From contig CM067569.1 of the NCBI GenBank assembly GCA_034336665.1, positions 19,227,820 to 19,291,819 of the forward strand: a stretch of DNA of 64,000 nt, read 5' to 3'. Positions 10,176 through 24,535 of the stretch are shown here, piece by piece. Numbering within the stretch: position 1 is the first letter of the stretch; every line of letters begins with the position of its first letter. This DNA comes from Luscinia megarhynchos. Taxonomy: Eukaryota; Chordata; Aves; Passeriformes; Turdidae. A model generated the notes under the pieces. The model saw nothing but the letters and a program-made list of their open reading frames with translations. It did no database searches and had not been told where the DNA came from. The position numbers and the translations under genes were made by a program.

Positions 10176-13166
10176 CAAAGTCACTGTGAATCTCTTCTTG
10201 TTTTTCCCCCTGAACAAATCTGGAATTCTTGGAAGACAGGTAATGAATCTAGGGAGAAGGTGGAAGAGTACAGAGTATCTCTAATGGCAGCTTGTTCATA
10301 GTGATCAAAAGCAGTGACAACTGCATTGTCTGCAGTGAACTCAGGGTGAACTGCCTGAGTTTGAACCTGCAGGCGTGTGTGGGTGTGTGTGTCACACAAA
10401 CATATCACCACTGCTGCTACTTAGTAGGCACAAGTCAGTTTTCTCCATATAGACACAAATACTCAACTTGTCTTATAGACTGGATCTGCCTCTGTCTGAC
10501 ACTCTTTTGGTGCAAGGGAGGGATGAAGAAAACCTGTCCAACAGTACTCAACAGAGATTACCAGGACTTGTAACCTGGCATTTCCTAGTGTGCACAGAAG
10601 AAACTCAGGATTCTAGCAGGAATCTTCTCTCCCATGCTGATGCTGAGTCCTATGCAGTTTCCTACATCAGGACATGCTCTCAAGGTAGAAGACTTCTACT
10701 GCCAGTTGCTTTCAGCTGAGCAAAGAATGTAATCAGGTCACACAGGGCTTCATTACAGGGAATATACTCCTTTAAATTCAGACACTTTTCCATCAGACAC
10801 AAACCTGGTATTATCTTCTTTTTATCATTACAAATAAAGGACAGGCTCATAAAGCAGAGGTTACAGACAATGTTACTGCAGCTGAAAGAGTAAATGAATG
10901 CTCACAGCATTTCTCTTTGTCTTATTCATCGTATTCTGGCTATTGGAAGGTTGTATGGGGGGAAATACAATAAGCTAGCTGCATTTTTTTCTCATTTTCA
11001 TATTGCAGAGATATTAGCTCAACAGAGCCAGTCAGCAAGTAGAATTGGTTGTGCCTGGGAAGTTTTGAACTCCCTGTTCTGTGAACCTTGAAGTTCAGAA
11101 CCGTATCGGCCCCTTTATCGCCTAAAAATCCCAGCCCTTCCTTTTTTTACAGATGTATAAAAAGCTTGATTTTTTTTCTGGAAGTTAAATATTTTCAAGA
11201 TTTTACAACTACCGAATTATTGCTGCATTCTGCCATAGAGGTAGCTGCACTTCTGCGCTGGGTGACTGAATCTTATGGAGCTAAACCTCACTTACCAGAA
11301 TCAGTATTATGTGAAAAAAACTCATTTGACTTTGGGAGAAAAGAAGAGAAAATATAAGCAGCTTGGCCAAGAAATGACGAAGGGGTGAGAACAATATAGT
11401 GATCTGAAGGGCATAGCCCTTCCAACAGGAAAGGAATTATTCACATTTAAACAAAGCACTATAGGCAGGAATGAAGGGAGGGAAATAAGAAAGGAAACAT
11501 TTAAATGGTAGCAGAAGGTATCCCCTGATAGGGATGTCCATTAAAATGTGGAATTGCATCCCATAGGAATTCCTGATTTCTTGGAATATATATAACTCAG
11601 TGGCATTAATAACAAGCAAATATACAATAAGAAATAATCTTGTGTTGGCTAAAGAGACAGATAATGGTCTAGCAGGCCAGCTGGGCCTTTTATGATATGA
11701 TGGCATGGTGCACAGAAAACAAAGTTGTGTTTTCAGACATATATCAATTGTCAAAAAACTCCCATTTCTAACCCTAAAGCCTTTTCAAACAAAATATTTT
11801 AATATTACTTGAATAACAGTATATGGCTTCAAAACAGTTGAGCAGGGTGAGTTTCACTTAGATTCCATTGTCCTTAATTAAGGCATGGTAAAATTCAAAT
11901 GGAATTTGGGCTCTCCACTTAAAATCAGCAAAATATTTAGAAAGCACACTTTTGGTGTTGGTCTCTGTAAATGGAAAGCTAGAGACTTCTAAAAGCATTT
12001 GCCATTGGTCTGACATCCACATAGCTCACTGGGGTTTAGGAAACCCCATCTGTGTCTAGATGGCTCTAACAATGATTGCTGCTCATGAAAGCATCAGAAA
12101 GGTTTGAGTTCTTCTCCCAAATGATTATTTTTTAAACTGAGTCTACCAGGAATGCAGATTTTTTTCCACCGTAATCCAAATTAATCTATTGGAGCCTATA
12201 GCTGCATTGCCATATTTATCAGTCCCAACTGTTTAAAAGTGCCAAGACAGAGACTAAACTGCGTAATTGGCATAAGAATAATGAGCACTTGTAATACAAT
12301 GTAGGTTTGTTTTCACTTGTTTTCTCTTTTCTACTCTAAATTTTAAAGGGGATTTGGATATCTGACTCCTATTAAGCAACTTTAAAAACATCTTAACAAT
12401 GCAGTCCTTTGAGTCTTCTGAGAGCTGACAGGTCCCTTTTCAAGCCCCCACAAGCACTGGCAACATACTTTATTAAATGAGAACTGAAATTCTCATGCTA
12501 CCACTTGACTAGAGGAGCTGGAAAACCCAAAAACCACGGTTAGGTTTGTGATGAAACACTGGACACTATGATACTCAGCACTAGCCTCCAATTTTCTCTA
12601 TTGCCAGTAACTGAGGGCTGATTTTGCAGCACTTATATGGCTATCTACTCAGCTGAAAATCACTTGATTTCCAAACTCCTCAGGGTGCACTTACAAATAT
12701 TCATTTCCAATCAATTTACACCTGCTAATATTTCTCAATGCTCACATGTGATCACAGAGTCAGAAGCAATGCCAGTGCTTACTGTTTCTATTGCAACAGC
12801 ATAAAGAGGCTCTGTGCATAGATCACAAACCATTGTCCAAAACAGGCACAGCGTAAATAGGAATTTCTTCCAAGAGGTGCTTTTAGAAAATCAGTATATA
12901 CATATCTTGGTTTACATCAGCCCCTTACCTTCTACTAGGCTCATAATTCAGACAGTCCTCAAGGCTTCAGGGGTCCTGAAACAAACATCTTTGTCTGTCA
13001 TAGAAAATGAGATATGTGGGAAGGGCTCACTCGTCAAGTCCAAGTCTAGGCAAAAAGCAGAGGAAAACTGGAGAGTCCTTTTCTGTGGGCTCATATTTGA
13101 CAAGGCGGAGGCTGAACACCAGCTAGGCTGAAAGAGACTCCCCCCTCTTCCATGATAAGTAGGCAT

Positions 13167-13185
13167 ATAAATAAATAAATAAATG
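13167..13185. repeat. AAAT microsatellite
   Basis: Four to five copies of the AAAT unit in ATAAATAAATAAATAAATGG. Confidence 0.75.
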
Positions 13186-16100
13186 GCATCCTAACTGCAC
13201 TGAGAACTCAATAAAACAATCACATCAAATATGAGGAGGTATAAATCTCATGTCTGCACAGGTAACCCACTCAATTGCTTTTATTATGGCTCAGCCTGAC
13301 TCCATTTATTACCATCCGTGGCCTGGGTGAAGGATGTTTGCGTGGAGGGTGGTCTCCTAGTGAAATCCTATCCCTGGAGCAGTGACAATCAGCCCATACA
13401 GAGGTGGATTTTGGTGGGGAGACCAAAGGCAGATCCATCTGTCTGCATGAAAACTAATCAATAATCCTGTAACTAGACCCCTTGTCACTGGGAAATGGAC
13501 AACGCAATAGTTCAATCCTGGAGCCATAGGAGAGGAATAGCTGTGGTTGGGGTATGAAGAATGACAGGATATATGCAAGAAATGTTTGAGACATATGGAG
13601 AGAATATGTCTGTCCATATAGACATTGAGGAGGAGTGATGGTATAGAAGGAGTGCAGGTAGTATACATTAGTATATAGTAGGCAAATTTGAAAGGTTGAT
13701 GTGTTCAGAGATGGGTGTGGGGAACAAAAAAGCCAAACTATACTGCAATTTTTTGTACAGCACATTTATACAGGGACTCTAAGTACAAGGCAGATAGGTA
13801 CCTTTGGTAAAACATGCCTGCTGGCTGGACACCACATATTGGTATATGGTAGAGAACACGTCTCTGAGCAGGCACGTAGACGGTGACACAAAATGCTGGT
13901 ACGCAAAAGGAAGAATATGCAGGAGTTTGATGCAGTCAGGGAAGGATATTCCTTTGTCCTTTGTCTGGCTTGGGATTTATGTGTGTACTAGTTTTGACAG
14001 AGAGGAGAAAGAGTGATGTGCCAAAAGCCTGAGCTTACGAACTGTGAGTACACCAATATACTTCCCAGAAAATGCTATATATGAAACATTTACCCAAACC
14101 TCACCGTTAATTCAGGAAGGGAGATTCTGGTGGCTTGTCTCTGCCTCTGTGGAAAACAGAAAGAGGACATTTCTTGTTTTTGTCATCCCGTAGCTCTGCA
14201 GTACCTGTAGCATTTCTAAAACCTGCACAGCATATTGTTCCCCAGGCTTCCAGCAACTCCCTAACACATGCACACATACACAGTAGGATGGAGTTTGCCT
14301 CTAATAATTGCTCTCTCCTGGGGGCAAATTTACTATTCCTACATTTAGCTCCGTTTTCAGCAGATCCTTCTCCTTCCAAGGTAAGAATTCTTCCCTCTCT
14401 GTATGAGTCCAATGCATGAGGGTTCAACAGCCACATCTGCTTGGAAGACAAATTGCTTCAAGATGAGTGATCAGCTCTGCTCAAAATGCCCATCACTGTA
14501 TTTCATTTGAGAAGGGTGGTACCCATGTTTTGCAAGGCAGACTGATGTCTGTTTGCTAATTTACACGAGGGAAAGCAGAGACTGCACCAAGACAACAAAG
14601 TCACAAAAGAAACCCTCACACATCTGTCAGACAGAATGTCCCGTACCACCTCTAACTCCAGAATAGTTTGCATAGTTCTGGCAACAAAAAGAGCACTCCT
14701 TTCATTGGTCAGGAAGGATTAATACCCCAGTCCTTTGATTCACAAAACCTATCCTCATTTGTTTTAAGCTGGGCCAAAATACAACAGCAACCTCATTACT
14801 CGACTGCCCACTTTCAAGCTCTTACTTTAAAATTGCACTAGATTATTTAAGCACTAAGATTTGGGCCCTTCTTAAAGGGAATAATGTCTTTCAGTACACT
14901 CCTGGTTCTCTAAAAATTCTTTTAAAAACAAGTTTTGGTCATCTGTCACTAAAAAGAAAGACAACAGTATGATGTAGCTAGGTAATAGTGCCTACTGTTA
15001 ATATTTGACTAAATTTATGCCACTTCTTGGTTGTTTAATTGCAGACTTTTGAACTTGAAAAATTAAACATTTATAAATAAATTACACATACACAAAAATA
15101 CATATTCATTTATAAAATCAGGAGGAGATGAGAAGGGAAAGAGAAGAGAAAAGGAAGGAATAAGATTTCTGTAGAAAAGGATATCATGTTTGCAAACCAA
15201 GTGTATTTCAGGGATACTCTACAAAAAGGGCAGTGCAAGCAAAGGCAGAGTGGAAAACATGCAATGTCCCAGATTCCCTTTCTCTATGGAACAAAAAGCA
15301 AATTTAGAGTTTAAAAGAGACAATATTTGTTGTGCTGATTCTGACAAATGAGCCACAACATGAAGTTTTCCAGAATAGGAAGAGAGCACGGTTGGGTAGG
15401 GTTGGATAAGAAAAGGGCAAGAGATAAGGATGGAGTGAAAGGCTAAAGCAGATTTATTGTATACTGTCAAAATCAGACCTGCTGTGGCTTTCCAGAAGGC
15501 AGTTTGGGCCATTGTCCAAATAAGAAGCCAAGTCATTCAGTATTAACATCCAACTCCCTTATGTGGCTTTAACAATTCCAGGCTACACTTGTGCCTGAGT
15601 TTAGGGTCTGTAAGTATGAAGGCAGACAGGATGGGGAACAGAGCAAGCGGGTCTGGCTGCATGCAGATTCTTGTGAGGGGTGCAGCCTGGAGAGCAGGGA
15701 GGAGCTGCATGGATGAGTTTGTATGCTTGCACAAGAGAAAGCACATACAAATTTGTAAAAAGATGAGTGCCTTGATTCTAAACCCCCTTTGCAGTTTTTA
15801 CATAAGTTTTTGTGGCCTGTAAATATTTAAAGAAAAAATACATGTCCATGGCATGCCCATGGCTCTTCATGCCCCACAGACACAACTGGGAGAGCTGGTG
15901 GTGCAGGGAGAAATGAAGTGGAAGGGAGTGTGGCCCATTTCAGTGGGTGTGTATATAAGGAAATGCCCCTGGCACAGTGAAAGACAAGGGATAAAGTGAT
16001 CCTGTGGAACACAGTCTTTTGAAGCATGCATGCATGAGAAGGATGCCAGGCCCTGTAAATGAAGCCTTAGCGCTGTTCAGAGCACCACCTTCCAAAATGA

Positions 16101-18079
16101 AAGCGCTTTCTGCACCACTTGAATATGCTCCAGGATCACCCTGTGCACAGTGAAGTAATTTGAGCATGGAAACCCGGGTGCATTTGTGCAGATAAACCTT
16201 TGAGTCTCTATTGTTCCACCAGACAATCTTCTCTGTAATGGATATTTGGGCGAGACATGCCCTATACCCCACGACATGTGTACAAGGAGGAGCATGGGCA
16301 TATCACTAGGGCAACATGTCCAGCTGGGAGTATAGGCTTTTAGCAAGTAGGTATTGTTGGTCTGTGTAAGAACTAAGAACAGTCTTATCCATGGAAACAA
16401 CTCTGCAGTTACATGCAGGGAGTCACAGTGGTGAGCAGAGGCACAGCAATAGGTGGAACTCTGCACAGGATTCTGTGCCACTGCTTCCCGATGGCCAGAG
16501 AGTCTTGTTCGTGCACTGATGAATTATGGCTCTAAGCAGATGCAGGCAGCAGCCCTAACAGTGCTCATATCTTTGCCAGCAGTTCTTTTGGGGATGTGGG
16601 GATAAGGTGCTTTGGCAGCTGTACCACCAGTGTGCTGAGGAAACACAGCTGGGTGAGGTGGGCAGCGTCAGTAACACAAACGTGAGCAAAAGTGTGTGAG
16701 ACAAAGTGGCATCTGCTGAGATGTGTGAACACAAAAGGTGTAAGGCAGGGCAAATACACATATACAAGAAAATGTCATGCACAAATGTAGGGGCATGTGC
16801 CTGTTGTGGGTACCAAGTGTGACCGAGGGAATGAGGGGTGTATATGGCATGATACCTTTAGTAGGGAGTGGATGTGTGGTAGTTCACCTGACACATGATG
16901 CAAGAAGAGGATACCTGGGGATAGTGGGGGCAGAGGAGATTGCACTAAACGAGATATTTCTAATTATAGCTTAGTTTAATGCACTGGACTCTGCCCTTCT
17001 CTCCCCTCCCCTTGCACTCTTTTCCTCATTACCCAGGTTATCTTGTTTGGGTTAAGAGGCCAATTTCAACAGACTATAATTGAAGAGTGAAGAGAATCTG
17101 ATAAGATAAGGAAGGGACATCATTCCTCAAGGGATCAATAGAGGTTTCATGTTCCTCCTTCCCCTGCTGTGTCCCTAACACGCTAACACTCTGTGTCCAT
17201 GGGCCTGGTTTATTTACTCTGCTTGTCTGCAAGACTGGAAAGGAAGTGTGGGAGTAGAGGGGGGCTGTAGCCCGTCTGTCACAGCCAGAGCAGGGAAGGC
17301 AGCATTAGGAAGGGACCACAGTCCCCTCTGGGACTCACATGGAGGCAGGGAGGTGACAAGTCTGATACCCTCCTGGCTCTGGCAGGGGCACAGATTAACA
17401 GGGGAGGTGTTCACCTTTGGCCTTTTATCTTGTCATTGTGCTCTTCAAGGAAAGGATATTGATAATTTGTCTTGATTCAGGCTTGCTTTCCCTAGCATTC
17501 ATGTGCAGACAGGCTCAAGATTTTCATAAGCACTCACAGGACAACCTCTCATGGTCCCTCAGGATGATGGAGGCATAATTACCCCTTCCACAAGGAGAAC
17601 TGGTTGCTGCTCCTGAGTAGGTTTATATTCATATCTGAAGCTCAGCCTTGATGGACTCAAGTCAAGTATCTCACAAGTTGTTCTTAGTAGATTTTTGGAC
17701 CAAGCCAGCATGTGAGGATCCCCTTAAGAAACATGAAGCATGAATACAGGTCTTCATGGCAGGGCTGCTAGGGCTCCCACACTGCAGAGGCAGAGTTTGT
17801 CCCACTCCTGACTCATGCTCTTTGTCAAGAAGATGTGTATCTCACAGAAGCAATGTGAAATCCATAGGAACCTGTGCCCATGTGAGATGCATATGAAAGT
17901 GCAGGCAGCTGGGGCACTGCAAAGAAATCCCTCCAGGAGGCCCAGCCTCTCACATCAGGGATGTTCTTCTGTCCCTGCAGCTGGCATAAGAATGCTCAAG
18001 CACAGGGAGATGAGCTGAGAGGTCAGCACAGTACAGGATACAATCCAGATCCCATACAACAGGGCTGGGCAAGTTGCTG

Positions 18080-18275
18080 GAGAGACTGAGACACGGAGGG
18101 GTCTGGGGCTGAGATATCTTCTTTTAGCTGATTTCTCTTTTATTTTTAACACCCAGAGAAACAGACGCTGAGAGCAAGTCAGTCATGCAGTGAGCATGTG
18201 GCAGAGTTGGGAATACAACCCAGATCCCCTGACTCCCAACCTCAGGCTTTAACCACTAGACCATGGTTCCCTCTA
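18080..18275 (-). repeat. MIR-like SINE remnant, reverse orientation
   Basis: Reading the + strand: GAGACTGAGACACGGAGGGG, then AGCAAGTCAGTCATGCAGTG, GGCAGAGTTGGGAATACAAC, and AACCACTAGACCATGG. This is the reverse complement of the MIR consensus order (tail motif, CORE, tRNA-related head). The head is especially well kept. Confidence 0.8.
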
Positions 18276-18459
18276 AGCCACCTTGAACTTTCCTCAGTGA
18301 GGATGGGGGCTACTAAGCCTCTGTGGGCTGCAGTTTACCAAGCTGTCAGGAGTGTGCTCACTGGACCGCCTCACCAGAGACAGCCTTCCTCACGCATGCT
18401 AAAAAAGTTGAAAAGAAATTCATTTCATGGCCGGTGGTTGCTTAAAAAAGGCGATTCCA

Positions 18460-18690
18460 GCATATGTATGTGATAAATGTTAACTGTGCATTAATCGCAT
18501 TAAAGAGGACCCTATAAACTTTTCATTTCTAATTAAATTCTGGCCGGTGATTCTGGCGAAGCCAGCTCACTCCGGGCCTTTGTTTATGTGGAAAATTAAA
18601 ATGCAAATACAATGGAATTTATTTCCATTACTAGAGTGATATGCTGGGCTCCTCTGTTTAACAGCCTCCAATTATTTTTCAAACAGGTCT
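18460..18690. promoter_or_regulatory. Candidate enhancer with POU octamer (intron 3)
   Basis: The perfect octamer ATGCAAAT lies at 18601-18608, directly before an inverted repeat AATGGAA (18611-18617) / TTCCATT (18623-18629). Upstream are TGCATTAATCGCATTAAAG and TTTCTAATTAAATTC, and CpGs are kept in GCGAAGCCAG and CTCCGGGCC. No repeat or ORF explains it. The density of octamer and homeodomain cores is typical of conserved developmental enhancers. Conservation is inferred, not measured. Confidence 0.45.
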
Positions 18691-21059
18691 CTCTCCCTCT
18701 TTCCCTCCCTCTCTCCCTTCCTCACTCCCTCATTTTTTTCCCTTCTCCCTATTGCTGCTGCCCCAGTGTGAGGGGTGGGATCTGGTAAAGCAATGGGCGG
18801 GCTAAGGATCATGTAAACTGTTCAAGGTCAAATTCAGGCCAGAATACATAGGAGAAAGTGGGGAAAAGAGTGTGAGAGCACAAACAAGGGAGCAAGGGAA
18901 GTAGCAAGGACTGAGCTGATGCAAGGATGAGAAAGGAGTTACCTGTTAGCAACCTCACTGAAAAATATAAGCTAAATTCTCTGCCTTGCTAAATCTCAGC
19001 CATATAGATGGCCTGACTGAGAGAGGTCATAGATCTTTCCCTGATGAGATATTTTGATGAGAGGATACAAATGACAACTCTCTCTGGAAGTTTTCTGGAT
19101 CTTTCACAGCCTTTTCCATAGACTTTGTCTGGATGTGACTGCTGCTGGGCTAAATCCTGATGGCTGAGGAAGGACAGAGCAGGCCCAATGCCAGACACAT
19201 TGCCTGCACAGAGCAAATAAATTCATGCAGCAATGACACATAATCATCAGCTGAAAAATAACTGAACTCTCTTGTTCATTTCCAAGGGACCAAATGTGGC
19301 CACACTGTCTTAAAGTATTACTGCACAATACCTGCACAAGTCAGAAGCCATTGCACAAACCCAGAGATTCATTGTGCATTAAAAATTTCCTAACACATAT
19401 ATTTACTGCTAAATGCTGCTGACACAAAATCCCATTCTTTCCTACATATAGGAGAGACCCAGGTCAGTTCAGACCTGGGAACATTGCTAGTCAGTCACAC
19501 ACAGATCAGAGGCATCTGTTAACTGACACAGATGCCCTTCCATGCATTAATGTAGAAAGCCATACAAGAAGACCCTTGCAAAGGCAAGCGTGCACTTCAC
19601 TGAAGACATGTTGTAATTTATAGATACTTTCACAGACTCTTGCATGTAATTGTGAAGAACCTTATCCAAAAACGTAACTGAAAGGTCTTAGCAAGATCCC
19701 TGAGTACAGCCAGAAGACACACACACACCTTGAAGCATGCAGCTGAGAGCCAGCCAGACACGGCACCCCACGTGTCACACACACCAGAGACGTACCTTCA
19801 GCATGCCTAGAGGGCAGGGAGAGCTCGTGAGCCAAAGGGAAATTCTTTTAGTGCATGTGAGCATCTTAAGGAATCACCTAGTGTAAATGATCCTGCCCCA
19901 GCCGAGACAGGGAAACAGGAGAAGGACACATTCACTTACAACACTGAAAAGAGGCCATTACCCAGTCAAACAACCCAATCCCTGACATCATTATTCAATA
20001 CACAGGAGCCCTGAAATGCACACTAACTCAATCACACGATTACAAAATAATACTGATGGAATCAATGAGACAGACATGCGGTCATACAAAGCACACCCAG
20101 CCTGGTGTTAATACACAATAACAGCCGCCCAACAAGCGAATACAAAACAGCCATTCACGACCACAGGGCAAAACACCAAAACACGGGGCCACATTCTCAA
20201 AGGAGACTTGAAAACTCTGGTAACAAAACCCACCCTTGCCAGAGGGGTCTTAGGGTATGGGCAAAATCTGGCAGTCGTCAGTCTAGTGAGCAGCAAATAG
20301 TAAAAGCCTTGTTGAACAGCACAACTGAGCACATTAATGTCCTGCTGAGGCTGGTGGACTCCCAGGGCACTCAGAACCATTCAGGATTGCACCCACAGCC
20401 TTGAAATAGACTGTTGTAGTGGAGTGACACCTGCTTAATGACCAAAAGCATCATGCAGGCACTCAACACAAGAAGGGGTGCATGATATTCAAGCCTCACC
20501 AAAACACAAGCCATTATAAGAAAGGAAATTCTACAAAATATCACAAACAAAATAAATTCACACTGTGGACAGATGAAAACACTGTTCAGCACCCAAAGCT
20601 ACAGAACCATCTCACAGATGTGCCTCTGCAACACAGCCAAATCCTCTTCCCAAACCACAACAGCATCCCCAAATCTAACACAGGACTTGTGTCTTTCCTC
20701 TTTAGAGAGGAAAAAAGCAAAGTGACACACAGAACAGGCTCAGAAGGGCACAAACAATCAACCTTCCTCGTGCCTCGCAGATTGTGCCAGACCATGCTAA
20801 CCCAAGCGCTGACACACAGCCCAGACAGCCAGCTTTTGCAAATCCTGCATGATCTGCTTGGGAGGGAGATGGGGGAACGGGACTGTGAGTCATTTGCCTG
20901 GCACAGCAGGCAGCAGCTCGTAGCAGGTTGTGTGCACAAGAATCTGCTGTTATTGAAACAGCCAGCAAGGCTGGGGGAAGGCTGCTGTTGGTTGTGTGTG
21001 CCTGCGTGCGTTGTGTGTACAGGAATTCCCCTTCCTCTACCCAGTGCCGCTGCTTGTAG

Positions 21060-21300
21060 CCATTAAAAAGCCCAGGTCCTCATGCTGGGTGTTCAGTGAG
21101 TATTGATTTGGTCTGCAAGCAATTTTAATATTTCTTCAGGGACTTTCCAGCAACAGCACAAGTCATTAATTCACCCTCCCAAATTGCTTATTCAATAGAA
21201 GGAACATGGCTCCTGAATAAAGTCCCAGAATTTATGTGACTCACATGAGTCAGGAGGTCAAACAACTGTTATGGAGCGAAGTTAAAAATCCAAATAAAAT
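21060..21300. promoter_or_regulatory. Candidate conserved noncoding block (intron 3)
   Basis: Unique sequence with several homeodomain and bZIP-like cores: GCAAGCAATTTTAATATTTC, AAGTCATTAATTCACC, GTGACTCACATGAGTCAGG. It lies between a decayed CA-rich zone and a G-rich run at about 21327. Pattern-based call only. Confidence 0.35.
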
Positions 21301-21746
21301 ATTGACACTTTTTTGGGAGTGAGGGGGGGGGGAAGGGGGAAGGGAAAGAAAAGGTATTTAAAACAGGGTTTTGTTGCAATGCCCCCAGGATAAAGAATGG
21401 AAAGAGATTGAAGACAAGCTGGAGTTTGTAAAATCAATGGGATTTATTGCATATCCGCTTGGCATTTAATAACTCCTTCCTTTCCATCTTTCCCTGCTCT
21501 GTTTGTACATGGGGGAGATAAAAACTACAAATAGCCAGCCACAAAGTACACAGATGGACACCCCACACATGAACACACAAAGGCAGGTACATGCAGGGAT
21601 GAATGTTACTGGGAGGCAGTGGCAGAGTATCAGAAGGTCCTCTCAGGACTCGGTATCTTGACTGAACTAGATAGAGCAGGGAATTACATTATGCCTATAT
21701 AGTAGCATGGAGTGTGTGTCCTCAGTCTCAGTCTAAAAAAAGACTG

Positions 21747-21833
21747 GGAGGGGAAACTGAGGCACAGAGTGAATTAAAAGACTTCTCACTCAGAGAGCTC
21801 ATCATCAGGGATCCAGGTTTCCTGGTGCCCAGT
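21747..21833 (-). repeat. MIR-like SINE fragment, reverse orientation
   Basis: GGGGAAACTGAGGCACAGAG is the reverse complement of the MIR motif CTCTGTGCCTCAGTTTCCCC. It is followed by a decayed CORE and GATCCAGGTTTCCTGGTGCC. Confidence 0.65.
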
Positions 21834-22133
21834 TTGTGTTTGTGGTGCTGAGTGATGATGCCTTGTATGGGAATGGAAGCACTCACAGTGACTGAGATCA
21901 GGCCTCAAGAAGGTATCCATCTCACAGGAGGGACACACAAACCACACAAAGAAACAGATCTAGAGACACCATGCAAGCCCATCCATATGCAGATAGATGC
22001 ACACACAGACAAATACATACATGCTTTTACTGAGCTCATTGACATTCAGCAAGCAGCACAGCCAGATCACACACAGAAGTAGGAGCACACCTGCAGACAG
22101 ACAGACTGCAATGGCCTGTGTGTGCAAACCCAC

Positions 22134-22155
22134 AAGCACACACACACACACACAC
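22134..22155. repeat. CA microsatellite
   Basis: About ten CA units in an otherwise CA-enriched stretch (21.9-22.2 kb). Confidence 0.85.
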
Positions 22156-23559
22156 TGCCCCACAGAGCAGCACAGCCACACTGAAAGCCACTGCTTCTGC
22201 AAGCCTAGATTTTACTTACAGTGGTATCCTCTTAGCTAGCTGCACATAAATGGATGCCCACATATGCTGAAGTGCATTCTGCACGAGCATATTAATATAT
22301 AGGACTGTCTCCCTATTGCATTATACTGTGGCTGTTTCAGTGAAACCATGCTAATTTTCTACCACTCTGAGATCTGAGACTGCTGCAGCCATCAAACAAC
22401 ACTATTAATAAGCAATAACTCCATAAAAAACTACACACAAAATATTGCCTAATCATCTAATCAAACAATACTGGATGGCTTGATTGGCATTTAAGTGGCT
22501 TTCTTTGTTTTTCTTTTTTTTTCTTCTTTTTTTTTTTGGTCTGGTTGACTTTTCAGCAAAATCTTAGGCCAGCTACTTTCTGAGATGAGATTTTCCAAAA
22601 TGCAATTTTTCAAGGGCTTTTTTGCATTGTGATAAAGATATTTAACAGCATTTCCTTCCTATGGTATCTTTTTGACCAAATACACTGTGTGTTTTAAAAT
22701 TAAAGAAGGTAATGAAAATTCTGAAATTTCCATAATGACACTCTAAAAATATCAATATTCTTGCATTAAAATAGGCTTCTGTCTTACTTTTATGGTTATT
22801 TTGTTCATGATTGATTTCACAACTGCATTTTAAAACTGACATGATAGAATCTTTGATTCACCTTATGCTACCTCCTGTCTTCTCAGACTACAATACATTC
22901 AAGAAAAAATGTAAAGGGAGTATAGTTTTTTAAATACCATTGCCTATGTCCCTCTATATTCCTCTGCCTGTGAATCCTGATTGCATCTGATCTTGTTGAA
23001 CTGAAGTTAGATTAAAAAAATTCAATACATGCTGATTTACAGCTGGAGGCATTCTGATTCATTAGGTGAACACATACTTAATTCAGATTAAGGGGACCAT
23101 GTTTTGAAATAATGGAACTGAATAAAATCACTAAAATTCTCTAGAATATCATGATTTGCAGAAATAATAGATCATAATTTGCAATACCGTATTCCACTGC
23201 AAAATCCTAAATTGCAAAATTTGAATAATTCAATATTTATAACTCAGGTCTTTAGATAGTGCTAAACAATTGCTGTATCTCTTCTGTGTTTACCCCAGCT
23301 AGTGCCTGGTTCAGCGAGTCAAGCTCTAGACAAATCAGCCTCAGAGATCACTAAAGCTCACTGGGAGAAAAGTTGCCTGCATGGGGATGTAGGGATAAGG
23401 AAACACTTGTGCGTGTGGGAGGATCATTTAAACTGCTCCTCTTGGGAGGTTGGTTGTCAATTCGGAGTTGTTGAAGGAGTCTCAGCTGAGAAGGTTTCAT
23501 TGAGAGGGAATAGAAAACAGTCTTGTTTCCACAGGGCCAAACAGGAAAATTAATCTGAA

Positions 23560-23800
23560 TTAACTTTGCAAGTACATTGGTTAAAAGCATTAAAACATTG
23601 TTCAGGTGCTCATTCAAAATTTAAGTGTCCTAAATTGAATTTAGTTCACTTCATTTCCAAAGTGAATTAAGCTAAACTAAATTAAAGCTGCCTTAATTCT
23701 AAACAAGGGAGTCAGAGGTGTAATGCAGTTTAACTAGACCACTTTAATTTCACACATTCAGTTAATTCAAATTATTTTGCAGAGCGTTATGTAGATAAAC
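23560..23800. repeat. Possible ancient non-autonomous repeat
   Basis: An AT-rich segment full of TTAATT and TTAACT words with an imperfect hairpin around 23640-23673 (TTAGTTCACTT / AAGTGAATTAA, one mismatch), ending near ATGTAGATAAACCC. The style resembles old reptilian MITE-like elements, but I cannot name a family. It could be plain AT-rich sequence. Confidence 0.3.
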
Positions 23801-24535
23801 CCTTAATCTGCTAACTCCTATGGACAGAGACTGTACTTATCCAGGAGCCAGGAAAAGGGGACCCAGAGGCTGAGGGTACTTTACCAGCCACTGTAACAGA
23901 AAAGGATGGATATAACAGGTTGCTGAAGGCTCACAGAAACCCACAGTTCTGCAGTTAATCAATTGGAAGCCAGATATGTTTTTTAAGAATAGAGCAGTTC
24001 TGCATTCACAAACCTACACAATTAAGCAAGGTTCCACATAAATTATGGATCAGTATTCAGATATGTTAGCTATTTCATCATAGATATTATAGCCTTGTTA
24101 AAGACTAATGCCAGGTGATTGTGACTTATTATTTGTAATAAGTGAATGCTGTACAAAAACGTCCATATAGATAGCTGATGATGGTAACAAGCCACACATC
24201 TGAATATTTCCCCCAAAATTCTGTTAAAACTTGAAAGGGTCGAAAAAATATTTATTAATTCTTCATGGGGCCTGAATATATAATATGTGACCCAAATATC
24301 TAACTCCATGTAGCCACAGTTAGAAATGCAAACCTATAGGTAAAGGTAAACAAGTATGCTGGCTTTATGGTGAATTCAAACATACCAAGAACCAAACACT
24401 AATGCATTTGCCAACACAATGTGGACACATAGACATACAGCTTGAATCTCTAAACACCAGACCTGACAGTGACTTACATGAGCCAAACAGATTGGTTACA
24501 GATTGACCTTTTCACTATATAAAACTGGCTTTGTC

